Assembly: GCA_947493215.1 (NCBI GenBank)
Contig: CANLQE010000003.1
Span: 287,996-351,995 of the forward strand
Source: an uncultured Sphingomonadaceae bacterium
Lineage (GTDB): Bacteria > Pseudomonadota > Alphaproteobacteria > Sphingomonadales > Sphingomonadaceae
Length of the DNA stretch: 64,000 nt
Direction: 5' to 3'
Shown here: piece after piece, positions 25,482 to 35,874 of the stretch
Layout of the letters: the number at the start of each line of letters is the position of its first letter
Position numbering within the stretch: position 1 is the stretch's first letter
Made by a program: the position numbers and the translations under genes
The notes under the pieces: model-generated
Databases searched by the model: none
Told to the model about the DNA's origin: nothing
The model's input: the letters and a program-made list of their open reading frames with translations, nothing else

Positions 25482-26450
25482 TCATAAAGGATGGCAGGAT
25501 AGATCATCGGCCAACAAAACCGGGCCGCTATAATTTTCAGCAATGGCGATATTGACCGCATCTTGTGCCTGTACCGCACGCTGCATATGATGGGTCAGCA
25601 ACAAGGATTGTGCATCCAGCGCGGCTGCTGTTTCACCTATAGATTGAGGATCACGGTGTAGTCCGCGTGGCTGCCCTTCTGCCATTGTGATGGCATTGTG
25701 CATGACGAGCAAGTCAGGTTTGGTCCCGGATAGCGCAGCGATGAAATCCTCGCTCAGGAAGCTCTGGTCTCCAGCAAATATGATCGTTTTGCCCTTTGCC
25801 CTTATAACGTACGCGAGCGCCGGGACATTGAGATGATTGACGGCAATGGCATCAATCTGCAGACTATCTTTATCCCAGATCCGCTGCAATCCCGTCTTGC
25901 TGGTGTCGATATCTTGAACCGTCAATCGGGGCAGGGCATCATTCTCATCCAAATAGGGATGAAGATAGCGCAGCGCGCCGCTTTCTTTGCCAACAAGCGC
26001 GTCTAGATAGGCGGTGGTTGAAGGAAACTGTTCGGTGCCCGTCGGTCCGGCGATGGTGAGGCCTTCTGCTCGTTTCGCGAAACCGCCATTGTTCAGCAGC
26101 GCAGGCAGGCCACTGGCATGATCGCCATGCAAATGGGTGAGCAGAACCGCGTCATGGTCTTTAAAATCAATGGCTGCTTCGCCGTAACGCACGAACGCGC
26201 CGCTGCCAGCATCGATCAGCAACTTGGCTTTGCCGTCGACCCACAGGATATTGCTCGCTCCCGCTCGATGATCGTCTGCTATTGGCCCGCCGGAGCCTAG
26301 TATCTGCAAGGCGATGGGATTGTCGCGGCAGGATTGCCCCTCATCTGTAACATCGTTGTCAGTGGCGGTGCCGGTTGAACATGACGCAAGCGCGATGGAT
26401 GCGGCCACGAAGCAGCCTGCGTTGAAAAGTCTTTTGATATTTGTGATCAT
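25482..26450 (-). CDS. Lipoprotein MBL-fold metallohydrolase (tRNase Z/arylsulfatase-like)
   Basis: 322 residues with a lipobox (IALASC, Cys24). The metal motif LLTHLHGDHASGLPALL (HxHxDH) is complete, and HAGAS...DAGSGAFVRYG and VMHNAIT with HHMQRA supply further ligands. Family members of this secreted subtype cleave phosphodiesters or sulfate esters. The mature protein should sit at the periplasmic face of a membrane. The substrate is unknown. Confidence 0.9.
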   Translation of the reverse strand: MITNIKRLFNAGCFVAASIALASCSTGTATDNDVTDEGQSCRDNPIALQILGSGGPIADDHRAGASNILWVDGKAKLLIDAGSGAFVRYGEAAIDFKDHDAVLLTHLHGDHASGLPALLNNGGFAKRAEGLTIAGPTGTEQFPSTTAYLDALVGKESGALRYLHPYLDENDALPRLTVQDIDTSKTGLQRIWDKDSLQIDAIAVNHLNVPALAYVIRAKGKTIIFAGDQSFLSEDFIAALSGTKPDLLVMHNAITMAEGQPRGLHRDPQSIGETAAALDAQSLLLTHHMQRAVQAQDAVNIAIAENYSGPVLLADDLSCHPL

Positions 26451-26497
26451 GCGCTGACGATGATCCATCACAGCGCATGATGCAACAATTGTTACGC

Positions 26498-28315
26498 CTA
26501 AGCCGCTTCCGCTTTCCGTGACGCTTTCTTGCGATCATTGGGATCGAGATAGCGTTTGCGCAGGCGGATGTTTTTCGGCGTCACTTCGACCAGTTCATCA
26601 TTGTCGATATAGGCGATGGCCTGTTCCAGCGTCATGACCTTGGGTGTGGTCAACCGGATCGCGTCTTCTTTTCCGGATACGCGGAAGTTGGTGAGCGCCT
26701 TTGATTTCATCGGGTTCACATCGAGATCGCCGGGTTTGGCATTTTCGCCAATAATCATGCCTTCGTAAACAGGTGTTTGCGCGCCAATGAACATGATGCC
26801 GCGTTCTTCGAGCATGTTCAGCGCATAAGCCGCTGTGGAGCCGGTGCCGTTTGATACCAGCACGCCAACCGGGCGGCCTTCGATAACGCCTTTATACTCG
26901 CCATATTTCTCGAACAGGCGGTTCATCAGGCCGGTGCCGCGTGTGTCGGACAGAAACTCGCCGTGATAACCGATCAGGCCACGAGAAGGGGCGGAGAAGG
27001 TTAGGCGGGTCTTGCCTGCGCCAGAGGGGCGCTGCTCGGTCAATTCCGCTTTACGGCGCTGCATTTTGGAAACGACCGTGCTGGCATATTCATCATCCAC
27101 ATCGATGACGACCGTTTCATAAGGTTCCTGACGTTTGCCATTTTCTTCGCGATAGAGAACACGGGGACGGGAAATGCCAAGCTCAAAACCTTCGCGGCGC
27201 ATCGTTTCGATGAGCACGCCAAGCTGCAGTTCGCCACGACCGGCAACTTCAAAGCTGTCTCTGTCTTCGCTCTCGGTCACTTTGATCGCAACATTGGATT
27301 CTGCTTCACGCGCCAGACGGTCGCGAATGACGCGGCTCGTAACTTTGTCGCCTTCGCGGCCTGCAACCGGACTGTCGTTCACTGCAAAGCGCATGGACAA
27401 TGTCGGCGGATCAATTGGTTGTGCTGCAATTGGTTCGGTGACGGAAATGTCGCAAATGGTGTTGGACACCGTTGCATCGGTCAGGCCGGCGAGAGAGATA
27501 ATATCACCCGCCTTGGCGCTCTCGACAGGGACACGTTCTAGTCCGTTAAATGCCATGATCTTGGTCGCACGGCCGGTTTCAACAACCTTGCCGTCCATGT
27601 CAATCGCATGGATTGGCATATTAATGTCGATTTTGCCGCTCTCGACTTTACCGGTCAATATGCGGCCAACGAAATTGTCGCGGTCGAGCAGGGTCACGAG
27701 GAATTTAAATTCGGCATCGGGATCAACGTCAGGCTCTGGCACATGCTCGACAATCTTGTCGAACAACGGAGAAAGGTCGCCGTCGCGTACGTCCGGGGTG
27801 TCACCGGCATAGCCATTCCGTCCGCTGGCGAAGAGCGTCGGGAAATCGAGTTGCTCATCATTGGCGTCGAGATTGACGAACAGGTCAAACACTTCGTCGA
27901 GCACTTCTTCTGCGCGACCATCTGGACGGTCAATCTTGTTGACGACTACGATTGGCTTCAAACCAAGCGCCAAGGCTTTGCCGGTCACGAATTTCGTTTG
28001 TGGCATCGCGCCTTCAGCACTATCGACCAGCAGGATAACGCCATCGACCATCGACAGGATACGCTCCACTTCGCCACCAAAGTCGGCATGGCCCGGTGTA
28101 TCGACAATATTAATCCGTGTGCCCTTCCATTCGACACTGGTACATTTGGCGAGAATCGTAATGCCGCGTTCTTTTTCCAGATCATTGCTGTCCATCGCGC
28201 GTTCTTCGACGCGCTCATTGTCGCGGAATGTACCAGACTGGCGGAAAAGCTGGTCCACAAGCGTGGTTTTGCCGTGATCAACGTGCGCGATGATAGCGAT
28301 ATTGCGAAGAGCCAT
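26498..28315 (-). CDS. typA: Ribosome-associated GTPase TypA/BipA
   Basis: 605 residues, the normal length. G1 [15 protein letters not shown]3 [10 protein letters not shown] and G4 NKIDRPD lie in the N-terminal GTPase; domain II/III and the TypA-specific C-terminal domain ([39 protein letters not shown]) follow. Acts in ribosome assembly and stress-dependent translation. Transcribed alone, with a 200-base spacer to the divergent glycosyltransferase. Confidence 0.98.
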   Translation of the reverse strand: MALRNIAIIAHVDHGKTTLVDQLFRQSGTFRDNERVEERAMDSNDLEKERGITILAKCTSVEWKGTRINIVDTPGHADFGGEVERILSMVDGVILLVDSAEGAMPQTKFVTGKALALGLKPIVVVNKIDRPDGRAEEVLDEVFDLFVNLDANDEQLDFPTLFASGRNGYAGDTPDVRDGDLSPLFDKIVEHVPEPDVDPDAEFKFLVTLLDRDNFVGRILTGKVESGKIDINMPIHAIDMDGKVVETGRATKIMAFNGLERVPVESAKAGDIISLAGLTDATVSNTICDISVTEPIAAQPIDPPTLSMRFAVNDSPVAGREGDKVTSRVIRDRLAREAESNVAIKVTESEDRDSFEVAGRGELQLGVLIETMRREGFELGISRPRVLYREENGKRQEPYETVVIDVDDEYASTVVSKMQRRKAELTEQRPSGAGKTRLTFSAPSRGLIGYHGEFLSDTRGTGLMNRLFEKYGEYKGVIEGRPVGVLVSNGTGSTAAYALNMLEERGIMFIGAQTPVYEGMIIGENAKPGDLDVNPMKSKALTNFRVSGKEDAIRLTTPKVMTLEQAIAYIDNDELVEVTPKNIRLRKRYLDPNDRKKASRKAEAA

Positions 28316-28521
28316 TTTAAATTCTGCCGTAAAGAGAGGAAAGGGGGCTTATCTGCCGCGCCTTATGTTGCGTGCGCCCTTAACCTGTTTTGTGCTGCGC
28401 CGCAACATCAGAAACCCGCTTTGATATTGTCTATCGCTGTAACATGAAAATATTATAGGCGTTTTCCGAATAGATAGGCTAAAAATCAACAGCCCTATGC
28501 TGGTTATAATATAGATTGAAT

Positions 28522-29412
28522 ATGAAAATTGAGAACCCGTCATCGGTTAATCAAGATATTCCAGTTGTTACTATCGTAATGCCTATTTATAATGGCGCGC
28601 GCTATCTAGGCCGTGCGATCCATTCGGTTTTGCGGCAGCAATATTCCGATTGGGAGCTTATCTGTATTGATGATGCGTCTACGGATGGAAGCGGCGCGAT
28701 CATTGCGCGTCATGCGGCAGAAGACTCGAGAATTCGGCATCTGACCAATGACCGAAATTTGGGACTGCCCGCTACGCTTAATCGCGGCTTTTCGGAAGCG
28801 CGGGGTGAACTCCATAGCTGGACTAGCGATGACAATATCTTGCGGCCCAATATGATCACAAAGCTGGTGGCGGAACTAGAGGCCAAGCCTGAGGCAGATC
28901 TCGTCTACGCGGGTTATAGCGTGATTGATGATGCTGAGAATATCCTGCGTTACGTCGCGCCGCCGCCGATGGAGGAGCGCTGGTTCTGCAATCCGGTCGG
29001 GGCCGCCTTTCTCTATCGCCGCCATGTTACCGAAGCGCTGGGCGGATATGATGAACAGCTTTTTGGCGCGGAGGATTATGACTATTGGCTGCGCGCCGCG
29101 CATCAATTTCAAATGGTGCCCGTGGATAGCGACCTTTATCTTTATCGCCGGCACGACCGCAGCCTGACCGATCAGCGGAGCAAAGATATCCGGCAACTGG
29201 TATCGAAAGTGCTGCTGCGAGAACTGGATCATGTCGATGATAAAACCTTGCGCGCCAAAGCGCTTGTCCATCGGATATTGTCTGATTGGTATTATTTTGA
29301 TGTCAGGCTGCTGCTCAAGGCTTTGGCAAGCGACCCGTGGACCGTATTCAAAGCATCGCCCCAGCTGTTGAAAGATCTGATGCGTGCGATTGTGCATCGG
29401 ATCAGGTCTTAG
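28522..29412 (+). CDS. Family 2 glycosyltransferase
   Basis: 296 residues. The GT-A fold is clear: VVTIVMPIYNGARYLGRAI, the metal-binding SWTSDDNILRP (DxD-like) and GAEDYDYWLRA, with a C-terminal YLYRRHDRSLTDQRS acceptor segment. It probably transfers a sugar to a surface polysaccharide or glycolipid, but stands alone outside any visible polysaccharide locus. ATG 28522 is preferred to the TTG two codons upstream. Confidence 0.93.
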   Translation: MKIENPSSVNQDIPVVTIVMPIYNGARYLGRAIHSVLRQQYSDWELICIDDASTDGSGAIIARHAAEDSRIRHLTNDRNLGLPATLNRGFSEARGELHSWTSDDNILRPNMITKLVAELEAKPEADLVYAGYSVIDDAENILRYVAPPPMEERWFCNPVGAAFLYRRHVTEALGGYDEQLFGAEDYDYWLRAAHQFQMVPVDSDLYLYRRHDRSLTDQRSKDIRQLVSKVLLRELDHVDDKTLRAKALVHRILSDWYYFDVRLLLKALASDPWTVFKASPQLLKDLMRAIVHRIRS

Positions 29413-29558
29413 ACATTGTTTACAGTCCGCTCTGGTTCAAGGTTGCAGTTGGTAACTACTGAGATCAGCAGAGAGATGCATGTTCTTGTGATCACTCTCT
29501 AAATATCCGTTTCTTGGACTTGCGTCAGATAGCGCGCTGGAGCATTGGCGAAGGCGCA

Positions 29559-30518
29559 ATGCAAACTGTAAGAATGATTTTATCCGATAAGTTTATCTGG
29601 CTGCTTGGAACTTGTGTCCTTCTGGCGACGATAGTCCCTGTGAAAGGGCCGGCTCAACCTATTGCGGCATTCGGCGTGACAGCGGGTATTTTCTGGATAT
29701 TCCTACTCCACGGAATTCGGCTGGATCGGCAAGAGGTGGTTGCGGGCTTCCGCAATTGGCGCCTGCAATCGGCTGTGTTTGGATTTGTTTTCGGTGCTAT
29801 GGTTTTGGCCGGGCTCGTTCTGTCGCATGTTTTGGACGGGTATATTGCGCCTTTGATTGCGGTCGGCTTCTTATATCTCGGATGCCTGCCGTCCACGATC
29901 CAATCGGCGGCAAGCTATACCGCCATTGCCAAAGGCAATGTAGGCGCGTCCGTTGTCGCGGCGGCGACCGTCAATTTATCATCCATAATTATCACACCGG
30001 TCTTTTTCGCGTTGCTGGCAAGCTCCGTTGGTATCGTGATTACCGGCGCTTCTTTTGTGAAAATCATGACGATGCTGCTGTTACCATTTGTGATCGGGCA
30101 ATTTATCCAAAGCTGGGCACGTCCGTGGGTGGCGCGACATAAGGGCATCGTGGGATGGTCCGACAAAATTGCGATCAGCTTGGCTGTTTATGTCGCCTTC
30201 TCCGGCGCGGTGGTTGCGGGGATTTGGCAACAGGTGCCGGGTGACCAATTCCTGATCATTGCTGCGGCGATTGTCGCGCTGTTGATCTTTGCCTTTGGCG
30301 GCGCTTGGCTGTTGGGCAGTTTCGCAGGCTTTGTGATAAATGACCGCAAGGCCTTGCTGTTTGGCGGAGCGCAAAAAAGCATCGCTGTTGGCGCGCCGCT
30401 GGCGGCTATATTATTTCCTCCAGAAGCCGCCGGTTTTGTGCTGATCCCGCTATTATTATATCATCTGTCCAGCCTGGTGCTGTCAGCTCCATTGGCGGTC
30501 CATTTGTCCAAATCTTAA
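29559..30518 (+). CDS. SBF-like (bile acid:sodium symporter family) membrane transporter
   Basis: About 319 residues with ten hydrophobic helices. FLLHGIRLDRQEVVAGFRNWRL and FLYLGCLPSTIQSAASYTAIA, then FGGAQKSIAVGAPLA, fit the PF13593 subgroup of BASS transporters. It likely imports an organic acid or other solute with Na+. ATG 29559 is the best start; the in-frame TTG at 29514 extends into nonconserved residues. Its stop overlaps the convergent ABC permease stop by 4 bases (TTAA shared). Confidence 0.88.
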   Translation: MQTVRMILSDKFIWLLGTCVLLATIVPVKGPAQPIAAFGVTAGIFWIFLLHGIRLDRQEVVAGFRNWRLQSAVFGFVFGAMVLAGLVLSHVLDGYIAPLIAVGFLYLGCLPSTIQSAASYTAIAKGNVGASVVAAATVNLSSIIITPVFFALLASSVGIVITGASFVKIMTMLLLPFVIGQFIQSWARPWVARHKGIVGWSDKIAISLAVYVAFSGAVVAGIWQQVPGDQFLIIAAAIVALLIFAFGGAWLLGSFAGFVINDRKALLFGGAQKSIAVGAPLAAILFPPEAAGFVLIPLLLYHLSSLVLSAPLAVHLSKS

Positions 30519-33022
30519 AGCTCGCGCAATGCCCGGGCGGGTTTGGCAGATAAAATCGGGATCGATCCTAACAGCCCAATACCTAACGTCACAACCGCTC
30601 CAAGGCCTAATGTGATCATCACCACGCCCCAATCAGGCTGCCAGGTAAATTCGAAAATCTGCGTGATGACAAACCAGCCGGCAAGCAAACCAAGACCCAG
30701 AGCAACAGCCGACAAAAGCAAAGCGAGCACCGCATATTCAATCGCTTGTGCCGACAGGATTTGTGCCCGTGTTGCCCCGAGTAGCTTTAGGATGACGCTG
30801 TCATAAACCCGCGATTGGCGAGAGGCCGCAATGGCCCCGATCAGCACAGCAATGCCGGAAAAAATGGCTATCGAAGCAGCAGAGGCAATGGCGGTCGCCA
30901 TTTGATCCAATATCGTGCCGATTTGCGACGCAATTTCCTTGACCTTCACCATGGAAATAGATGGGAATTCGCGCGGCAAGGACCCGAGCAAGCCGTCTTC
31001 TTTGGTCTCATCCAGCTGGATAGTAGCCGCCACATTATGCGGGGTGTTGGCCAGCACATTGGGCGGGAATACAAGCACATAGTTAAAGCCGAAATTGCGC
31101 CAGTTGATCTTGCGCAGCGATGCGACGGTGGTTTTAATCTCAACACCCAGCAGGCTGACGGTCAGGCTGTCACCAACGTTCAGTCCCAGCGCAGCAGCCT
31201 GCTCTGAATCGACCGACACCAAAGGCGGACCGTCATATCCGGTCGGCCACCATTCGCCCTCAGTAATCTCGCTGCCTTCCGGCAGTTCCGCGCTGTAGGT
31301 CAGGCCGCGGTCGCCGCGTAACACCCATGCGCCTTCGGGAATGGTCTCTAGTTCCGAGACGATCTGGCCGCCATATTCTGTAATGATACCGCGCAAGGTG
31401 GGGACGATGTTGATTTCTGCCTCGGGCGCACTTGCGTTGACTTGGGTTTTAAATTCATCAGCCCGTTCCACCGGAATATCAAGAACGAAGAAATTCGGGG
31501 CTCGTTGGGGAACGCTCAGACGGATTTCATTGGTCAGGCTGGTCTGGATAGCAGCCAGCGTGGCAAACAGTGTAAGGCCAAGGCCCAAAGCAACAACCAA
31601 CTGGCCGGTTTGTGCGCCGGGGCGATGGAGATTGGTTAAGGCCAGTCGCAGCAGTGGCTGTTTCGGGCGTGGCGCTTTGCTCGCGAGCCAGCGGATTAAC
31701 GTACCGAGCAAGGCGAGCAGCAATAATATGCCCAAAGCTGCGCCGATAAACGCCAGTGAGAATATCGGTTCCCGTCCGCTGCCAACGGCCAGCGCGATAA
31801 TGGCGGCGATGGCAAGTGAAACTGCCGCCCATGTCGGCTTGTCAATCTGACGCCATGACCGGGTTTCGCCGCGAAACAGACCGGCGGCCGGGATCAACTT
31901 GGCGCGAGCCAGCGGCGGTAAGGCGAAGATAATGGCAATCAGCAGGCCGTAAGCGGCGCTAACGATCAACGGCAATGGATAGAGCGCAAATTCTGGTCTG
32001 ATGGGCAGGACATCGCCTGCGACTTCAATGATGATCAGAGGCGCAAGCGCTCCTATGATCAAGCCTGCCGAGATGGCGACCAAAGCAACGGCCAAAATCT
32101 GGAACATGTAAATGCGAAAGACCATAGCGCTATCTGCGCCCAATATTTTCAGCGTCGCAATCGCGCCCTGTTTCCCGCGTAGATAAGAGGCAACCCCATT
32201 GCCGACGCCAATGCCCGCTATGACCAGCGATGCAAGGCCAACGAGCGTTAGAAATTGCCCCATGCGTTCGATGAAGCGGCGCGTACTGGGCGCGCCATTG
32301 TCGCGGGTTTTAACTTCCCACGCGGCATTTTTATACTGCGTTTCCAGCTGGTCACCCAGTTCGGCAGGGTCCACAGTTGCGGGCAATTTCAAGCGATATT
32401 TGCTTTGGAACAGGCTGCCAGGTTGGATCAGGTTGGTGGCGCGCAGACTTTCCAGTGACGTTATCGCCACTGGTCCCAGCGATAGGCCTTCGCTCAACCG
32501 GTCTGGTTCGTCACCGATTATCCCCGTCACCGTAAATGCCGCTTCGCCAAATTCGATGGTATCGCCGATTTTTAAGGAAAGGCGCTGGATGAGAGCGGGG
32601 GTCACATAGATATCGTTGGCGCCCAGGGGCGGCGCAATGGTTCCATCTTCTAGCGTGAAATCACCATAAAGCGGGTAGGGAGCATCAACGCCCTTCAGCT
32701 CAACCAATTGCGTGTCGCTGCCATCGGGCAATCGCGCCATCGCTTGCATGCGCAGCGTTTCGGACAGCTCGCCAGTGGCATTGAGCGCCTCGCGCTCGGC
32801 CGTTGTCGCCTCGCGCTGCGCCACTGAAATTTCGAGATCGCCACCCAAGATAGACTGGCCGCGATTGGCGAGTTCGTCGGTGATAGCGCTGGTCAGGCTG
32901 CCAATGGCGGCAAGAGTGGCCACACCAAGAAAAAGGCAAACGATAAGCAGACGCAGACCTACAAATCGTCCGCGCAGATCGCGGCGTGCAATCGTCCATG
33001 CTTTGGAAAGGTTAGCGCTCAT
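30515..33022 (-). CDS. ABC transporter permease of the YbbP/FtsX type
   Basis: 835 residues, two MacB-like periplasmic domains and about ten TM helices in FtsX-type blocks (VGLASLVIAGIGVGNGVASYLRGK...; C-terminal ILKLLGATRAQILSAQAIEYA). Pairs with the ATPase gene whose stop overlaps its start by 4 bases. In E. coli the homologous ybbP-ybbA pair is divergent from tesA, as here, and is thought to act in lipid or lipoprotein handling; the substrate is not known. Confidence 0.93.
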   Translation of the reverse strand: MSANLSKAWTIARRDLRGRFVGLRLLIVCLFLGVATLAAIGSLTSAITDELANRGQSILGGDLEISVAQREATTAEREALNATGELSETLRMQAMARLPDGSDTQLVELKGVDAPYPLYGDFTLEDGTIAPPLGANDIYVTPALIQRLSLKIGDTIEFGEAAFTVTGIIGDEPDRLSEGLSLGPVAITSLESLRATNLIQPGSLFQSKYRLKLPATVDPAELGDQLETQYKNAAWEVKTRDNGAPSTRRFIERMGQFLTLVGLASLVIAGIGVGNGVASYLRGKQGAIATLKILGADSAMVFRIYMFQILAVALVAISAGLIIGALAPLIIIEVAGDVLPIRPEFALYPLPLIVSAAYGLLIAIIFALPPLARAKLIPAAGLFRGETRSWRQIDKPTWAAVSLAIAAIIALAVGSGREPIFSLAFIGAALGILLLLALLGTLIRWLASKAPRPKQPLLRLALTNLHRPGAQTGQLVVALGLGLTLFATLAAIQTSLTNEIRLSVPQRAPNFFVLDIPVERADEFKTQVNASAPEAEINIVPTLRGIITEYGGQIVSELETIPEGAWVLRGDRGLTYSAELPEGSEITEGEWWPTGYDGPPLVSVDSEQAAALGLNVGDSLTVSLLGVEIKTTVASLRKINWRNFGFNYVLVFPPNVLANTPHNVAATIQLDETKEDGLLGSLPREFPSISMVKVKEIASQIGTILDQMATAIASAASIAIFSGIAVLIGAIAASRQSRVYDSVILKLLGATRAQILSAQAIEYAVLALLLSAVALGLGLLAGWFVITQIFEFTWQPDWGVVMITLGLGAVVTLGIGLLGSIPILSAKPARALREL

Positions 33023-33759
33023 GATTTTGCAGGCTTTTGGGCGCTATCTTTCTCGATCATCCCATCACGCAGTTCGATGATCCGGTCGCAACGTTTGGCG
33101 AGTTCCGGGTCATGCGTGATCATCAGCAAGGTCGCGTTGCTGGCTTTCTGGCGTTCAAACAGCAGTTCAATAATTATCTCACCCGTTGCGCCATCCAGAT
33201 TGCCGGTGGGTTCATCGGCAAAGATGATCGAGGGACGCGAAGCCATCGCCCTTGCAATGGCAACGCGCTGTTGCTCGCCGCCAGACAATTGCGTGGGATA
33301 ATGTCCAAGTCGATCACCGAGGCCAACAGCCTCTAATTCTTTAGCTGCAATCCCGAAGGGATCTGCTTGGCCATCCAGCTCCAGAGGCACCGCTACATTT
33401 TCCAGTGCGCTCATCGTCGGTAATAGGTGAAAGGCTTGTAAAACAATGCCGACGCGTCCGCGGCGGGCGATAGCCAGTTCATCCTCGTTCATCGTGCCAA
33501 AATCGGCGCCAGCGATATTTACAGTCCCGCCGGTCGCGCGCTCTAGACCTGATAATATTGCCATCAATGATGACTTTCCGGAACCCGATGGCCCCAGCAG
33601 GGCGACTGTCGTGCCGGACTCAATCGACAGATTAATGCCGCCTAATATATCAACCCGCGCATCGCCTTCCCCCAAAGACAGGGTGACATTTTGTGCTTCA
33701 ATAGCAATATGGGGTTTGATATTTGCGGCGTCGCTGGTTGCGGCGGTTTTTTGTAACAT
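33019..33759 (-). CDS. ABC transporter ATP-binding protein (YbbA type)
   Basis: 246 residues. Walker A LLGPSGSGKSSLM, Q-loop, signature QLSGGEQQRVAIARA and Walker B SIIFADEPTGNLDG are all intact, followed by the H-loop MITHDPELA. Start ATG 33759 lies 18 bases from the start of the divergent tesA. The reading frame is open further upstream, but the extension is not conserved in character. Energises the YbbP-type permease. Confidence 0.95.
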   Translation of the reverse strand: MLQKTAATSDAANIKPHIAIEAQNVTLSLGEGDARVDILGGINLSIESGTTVALLGPSGSGKSSLMAILSGLERATGGTVNIAGADFGTMNEDELAIARRGRVGIVLQAFHLLPTMSALENVAVPLELDGQADPFGIAAKELEAVGLGDRLGHYPTQLSGGEQQRVAIARAMASRPSIIFADEPTGNLDGATGEIIIELLFERQKASNATLLMITHDPELAKRCDRIIELRDGMIEKDSAQKPAKS

Positions 33760-33777
33760 GGTGGGAAGGTGTATCCG

Positions 33778-34485
33778 ATGTTGAACAGGTTTATGACATA
33801 TGGGTTTTGTTTTGCAATTCTTCAACTTCTGATTGCTTGTGGTCCAGCAGTAGAAGAAAATTCTACTCCGGTTGAGCAGCCGCAAGTGGCAAGTGACACA
33901 GTTGATGAACCCGCTGCAGAAGCAAAGACGCTGATATTGGTCTTTGGTGACAGCCTCTATGCCGGTTACGGATTGGCGCCTGATGAGGGCTTCGCGCCAG
34001 AGCTGCAAAAAGCGCTCAATGCCGCTGGTCAGGATGTGAAGGTTCACAATGCCGGTGTCTCTGGCGATACGACGGCGGCTGGACTGCGGCGGATGGATTT
34101 TGTTTTGGACAGCCTCACACGAAAGCCTGATCTGGTCCTACTCGGTCTGGGCGGCAATGATCTTCTGCGCGGGTTGAAACCTTCTGATACTCTGGCCAAT
34201 ATGGAAGAGATGGTGAAAAAACTTTCGGATAAAGATATTCCAGTGATGCTCACCGGGATGCTCGCGCCACCCAATCTGGGGAAAGAATTTAGCGATCAAT
34301 TCAATGTGATATATCCGGGTCTGGCCAAAAAATATGAAGCTAGCCTCTATCCGTTTTTCATGGCGGGCGTTGTCGGGCGGTCGGACTTGATCCTGCCAGA
34401 CGGCATCCATCCCAATGCAGAAGGCATTGATGTCATTGTCGAACGGATAGCGCCAGACGTCGAAAAACTGTTGCAGGAACAGTAG
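33778..34485 (+). CDS. Lipoprotein SGNH arylesterase / thioesterase I (TesA type)
   Basis: 235 residues. The SGNH blocks are complete: GDSLYAGYG (Ser59), GVSGDTTAAG, LGGNDLLRG and DGIHPNAEG (Asp/His). The N-terminus has a lipobox (LLIAC, Cys21) followed by an acidic Pro-rich linker, so unlike soluble E. coli TesA it should be membrane-tethered. ATG 33778 follows GGAAGG by 8 bases. Divergence from YbbA/YbbP is conserved across proteobacteria. Confidence 0.93.
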   Translation: MLNRFMTYGFCFAILQLLIACGPAVEENSTPVEQPQVASDTVDEPAAEAKTLILVFGDSLYAGYGLAPDEGFAPELQKALNAAGQDVKVHNAGVSGDTTAAGLRRMDFVLDSLTRKPDLVLLGLGGNDLLRGLKPSDTLANMEEMVKKLSDKDIPVMLTGMLAPPNLGKEFSDQFNVIYPGLAKKYEASLYPFFMAGVVGRSDLILPDGIHPNAEGIDVIVERIAPDVEKLLQEQ

Positions 34486-34555
34486 CGACAACGGCCATCA
34501 GGCCATTGGAAACACATAAAAAACAATGAAATCACGCTGGCCGGTCGCATATTAA

Positions 34556-34577
34556 CTGTATTATTTTTATAATACAG
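34556..34577. promoter_or_regulatory. Perfect palindrome upstream of telA
   Basis: CTGTATTA and TAATACAG, an 8-base perfect inverted repeat around TTTTTA, in the 163-base spacer between tesA and telA, about 70 bases upstream of the telA start. It could be an operator or part of the promoter; no regulator gene is adjacent. Confidence 0.4.
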
Positions 34578-34648
34578 CAGGGAAACGCTTGAAAAATGGG
34601 GCATTTGCATCCATTTATGGGTAAGAGTGCTGCACCAGAGACAGCGAT

Positions 34649-35869
34649 ATGGAGACTGAGCCGATGGCGACCGAGACGATTACCGCGACAGAAGAATTGA
34701 CCCTGACCCCCCCTGATCCGGTTGTGGCTGTGGCGCCCACTAAGGCGGCCGGGCTCGTGCCAGTTGGTGACGAGGTAAAGTCAAAGCTCGAAGAAAAGGT
34801 CGACAGCTTTATCGATGATCTGGTGGCACAGGATGAAAATAGTCCGGAATTTGGCAAGAAAGTAGACCAAATCACCAATATGGGCCGTAAGGAAATTATC
34901 GATGCGGCGGGTCAGTCCAATCGCTTTCTTGATCGCCCCATCCGTTCAATGGACGAAGAGTCGGGTATCGGTGCTGATCTGACGGAACTCCGCCGGACAG
35001 TTGAAGATCTGGATCCCGGCAAGCGGGGCAATCTGCTCGCTCCTCGCAAGATATTCGGGATTATCCCATTCGGCTCCAAGCTGCGCAACTATTTTGACGG
35101 TTATCACAGCGCGCAAGGGCATATTTCTTCCATCCTGACCCGCTTGCAGGGCGGCAAGGACGAGTTGCTGATGGACAATGCGGCGATTGATGTTGAGCGC
35201 AAGAACCTGTGGGCGGCCATGGGCCGGCTGGAGCAGATGATCCATGTTTCAAAGGTCATGGATCAGCGTTTGGAGGACAAAGCCGCTGAACTCGATGCAA
35301 GCGATCCTGCCAAAGCCAAAGCGATCCGGGAAAGCGCGTTATTTTATGTGCGTCAACGGACGCAGGATTTGCTCACCCAAATGGCCGTGACCGTGCAGGG
35401 CTATCTGGCACTGGATCTGGTGAAGAAAAATAACGTCGAGCTGGTCAAAGGCGTTGACCGGGCCAGCACAACGACGGTTAGCGCCCTGCGCACTGGCGTG
35501 ACCGTGGCGCAAGCGCTCACCAATCAAAAACTGGTGCTCGATCAGGTGACCGCGCTCAACACGACCACTGCAGGCATTATCGACAGCACGGGCGATATGT
35601 TGAAGAACCAGACCGCGGCCATTCACGAGCAGGCAGCATCAGCGACAATCCCGCTCGAAACGCTGCAACGCGCGTTCCAGAATATCTATGACACGATGGA
35701 CAATATCGACACGTTCAAGATCAAGGCGTTGGAAAATATGAAAACCACCGTCACGTCATTATCTGGTGAGATTGAAAAATCCAAGGGCTATATTGCCCGC
35801 GCTGAGGGGCAGGACAAGGCGGCGCTCGAAGCGCCATCCGAAAACCCGCTGACGGCGCTTGAGGAATAA
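34649..35869 (+). CDS. Toxic anion resistance protein TelA
   Basis: 406 residues, mostly helical. The family core runs from VDQITNMGRKEIIDAAGQSN, through FGIIPFGSKLRNYFDGY, to TGDMLKNQTAAIHEQA. TelA-like proteins are linked to tellurite and envelope-stress resistance, mechanism unresolved. ATG 34649 or 34664 may start it. The next gene is its usual partner, XpaC, with a 5-base gap; a palindrome lies upstream. Confidence 0.92.
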   Translation: METEPMATETITATEELTLTPPDPVVAVAPTKAAGLVPVGDEVKSKLEEKVDSFIDDLVAQDENSPEFGKKVDQITNMGRKEIIDAAGQSNRFLDRPIRSMDEESGIGADLTELRRTVEDLDPGKRGNLLAPRKIFGIIPFGSKLRNYFDGYHSAQGHISSILTRLQGGKDELLMDNAAIDVERKNLWAAMGRLEQMIHVSKVMDQRLEDKAAELDASDPAKAKAIRESALFYVRQRTQDLLTQMAVTVQGYLALDLVKKNNVELVKGVDRASTTTVSALRTGVTVAQALTNQKLVLDQVTALNTTTAGIIDSTGDMLKNQTAAIHEQAASATIPLETLQRAFQNIYDTMDNIDTFKIKALENMKTTVTSLSGEIEKSKGYIARAEGQDKAALEAPSENPLTALEE

Positions 35870-35874
35870 GACGC

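Noticed and set aside
27608..28447. 279-residue frame antisense to typA
   Set aside because: It lies entirely over the conserved TypA gene and its spacer, matches no family and follows from codon bias of the real gene.
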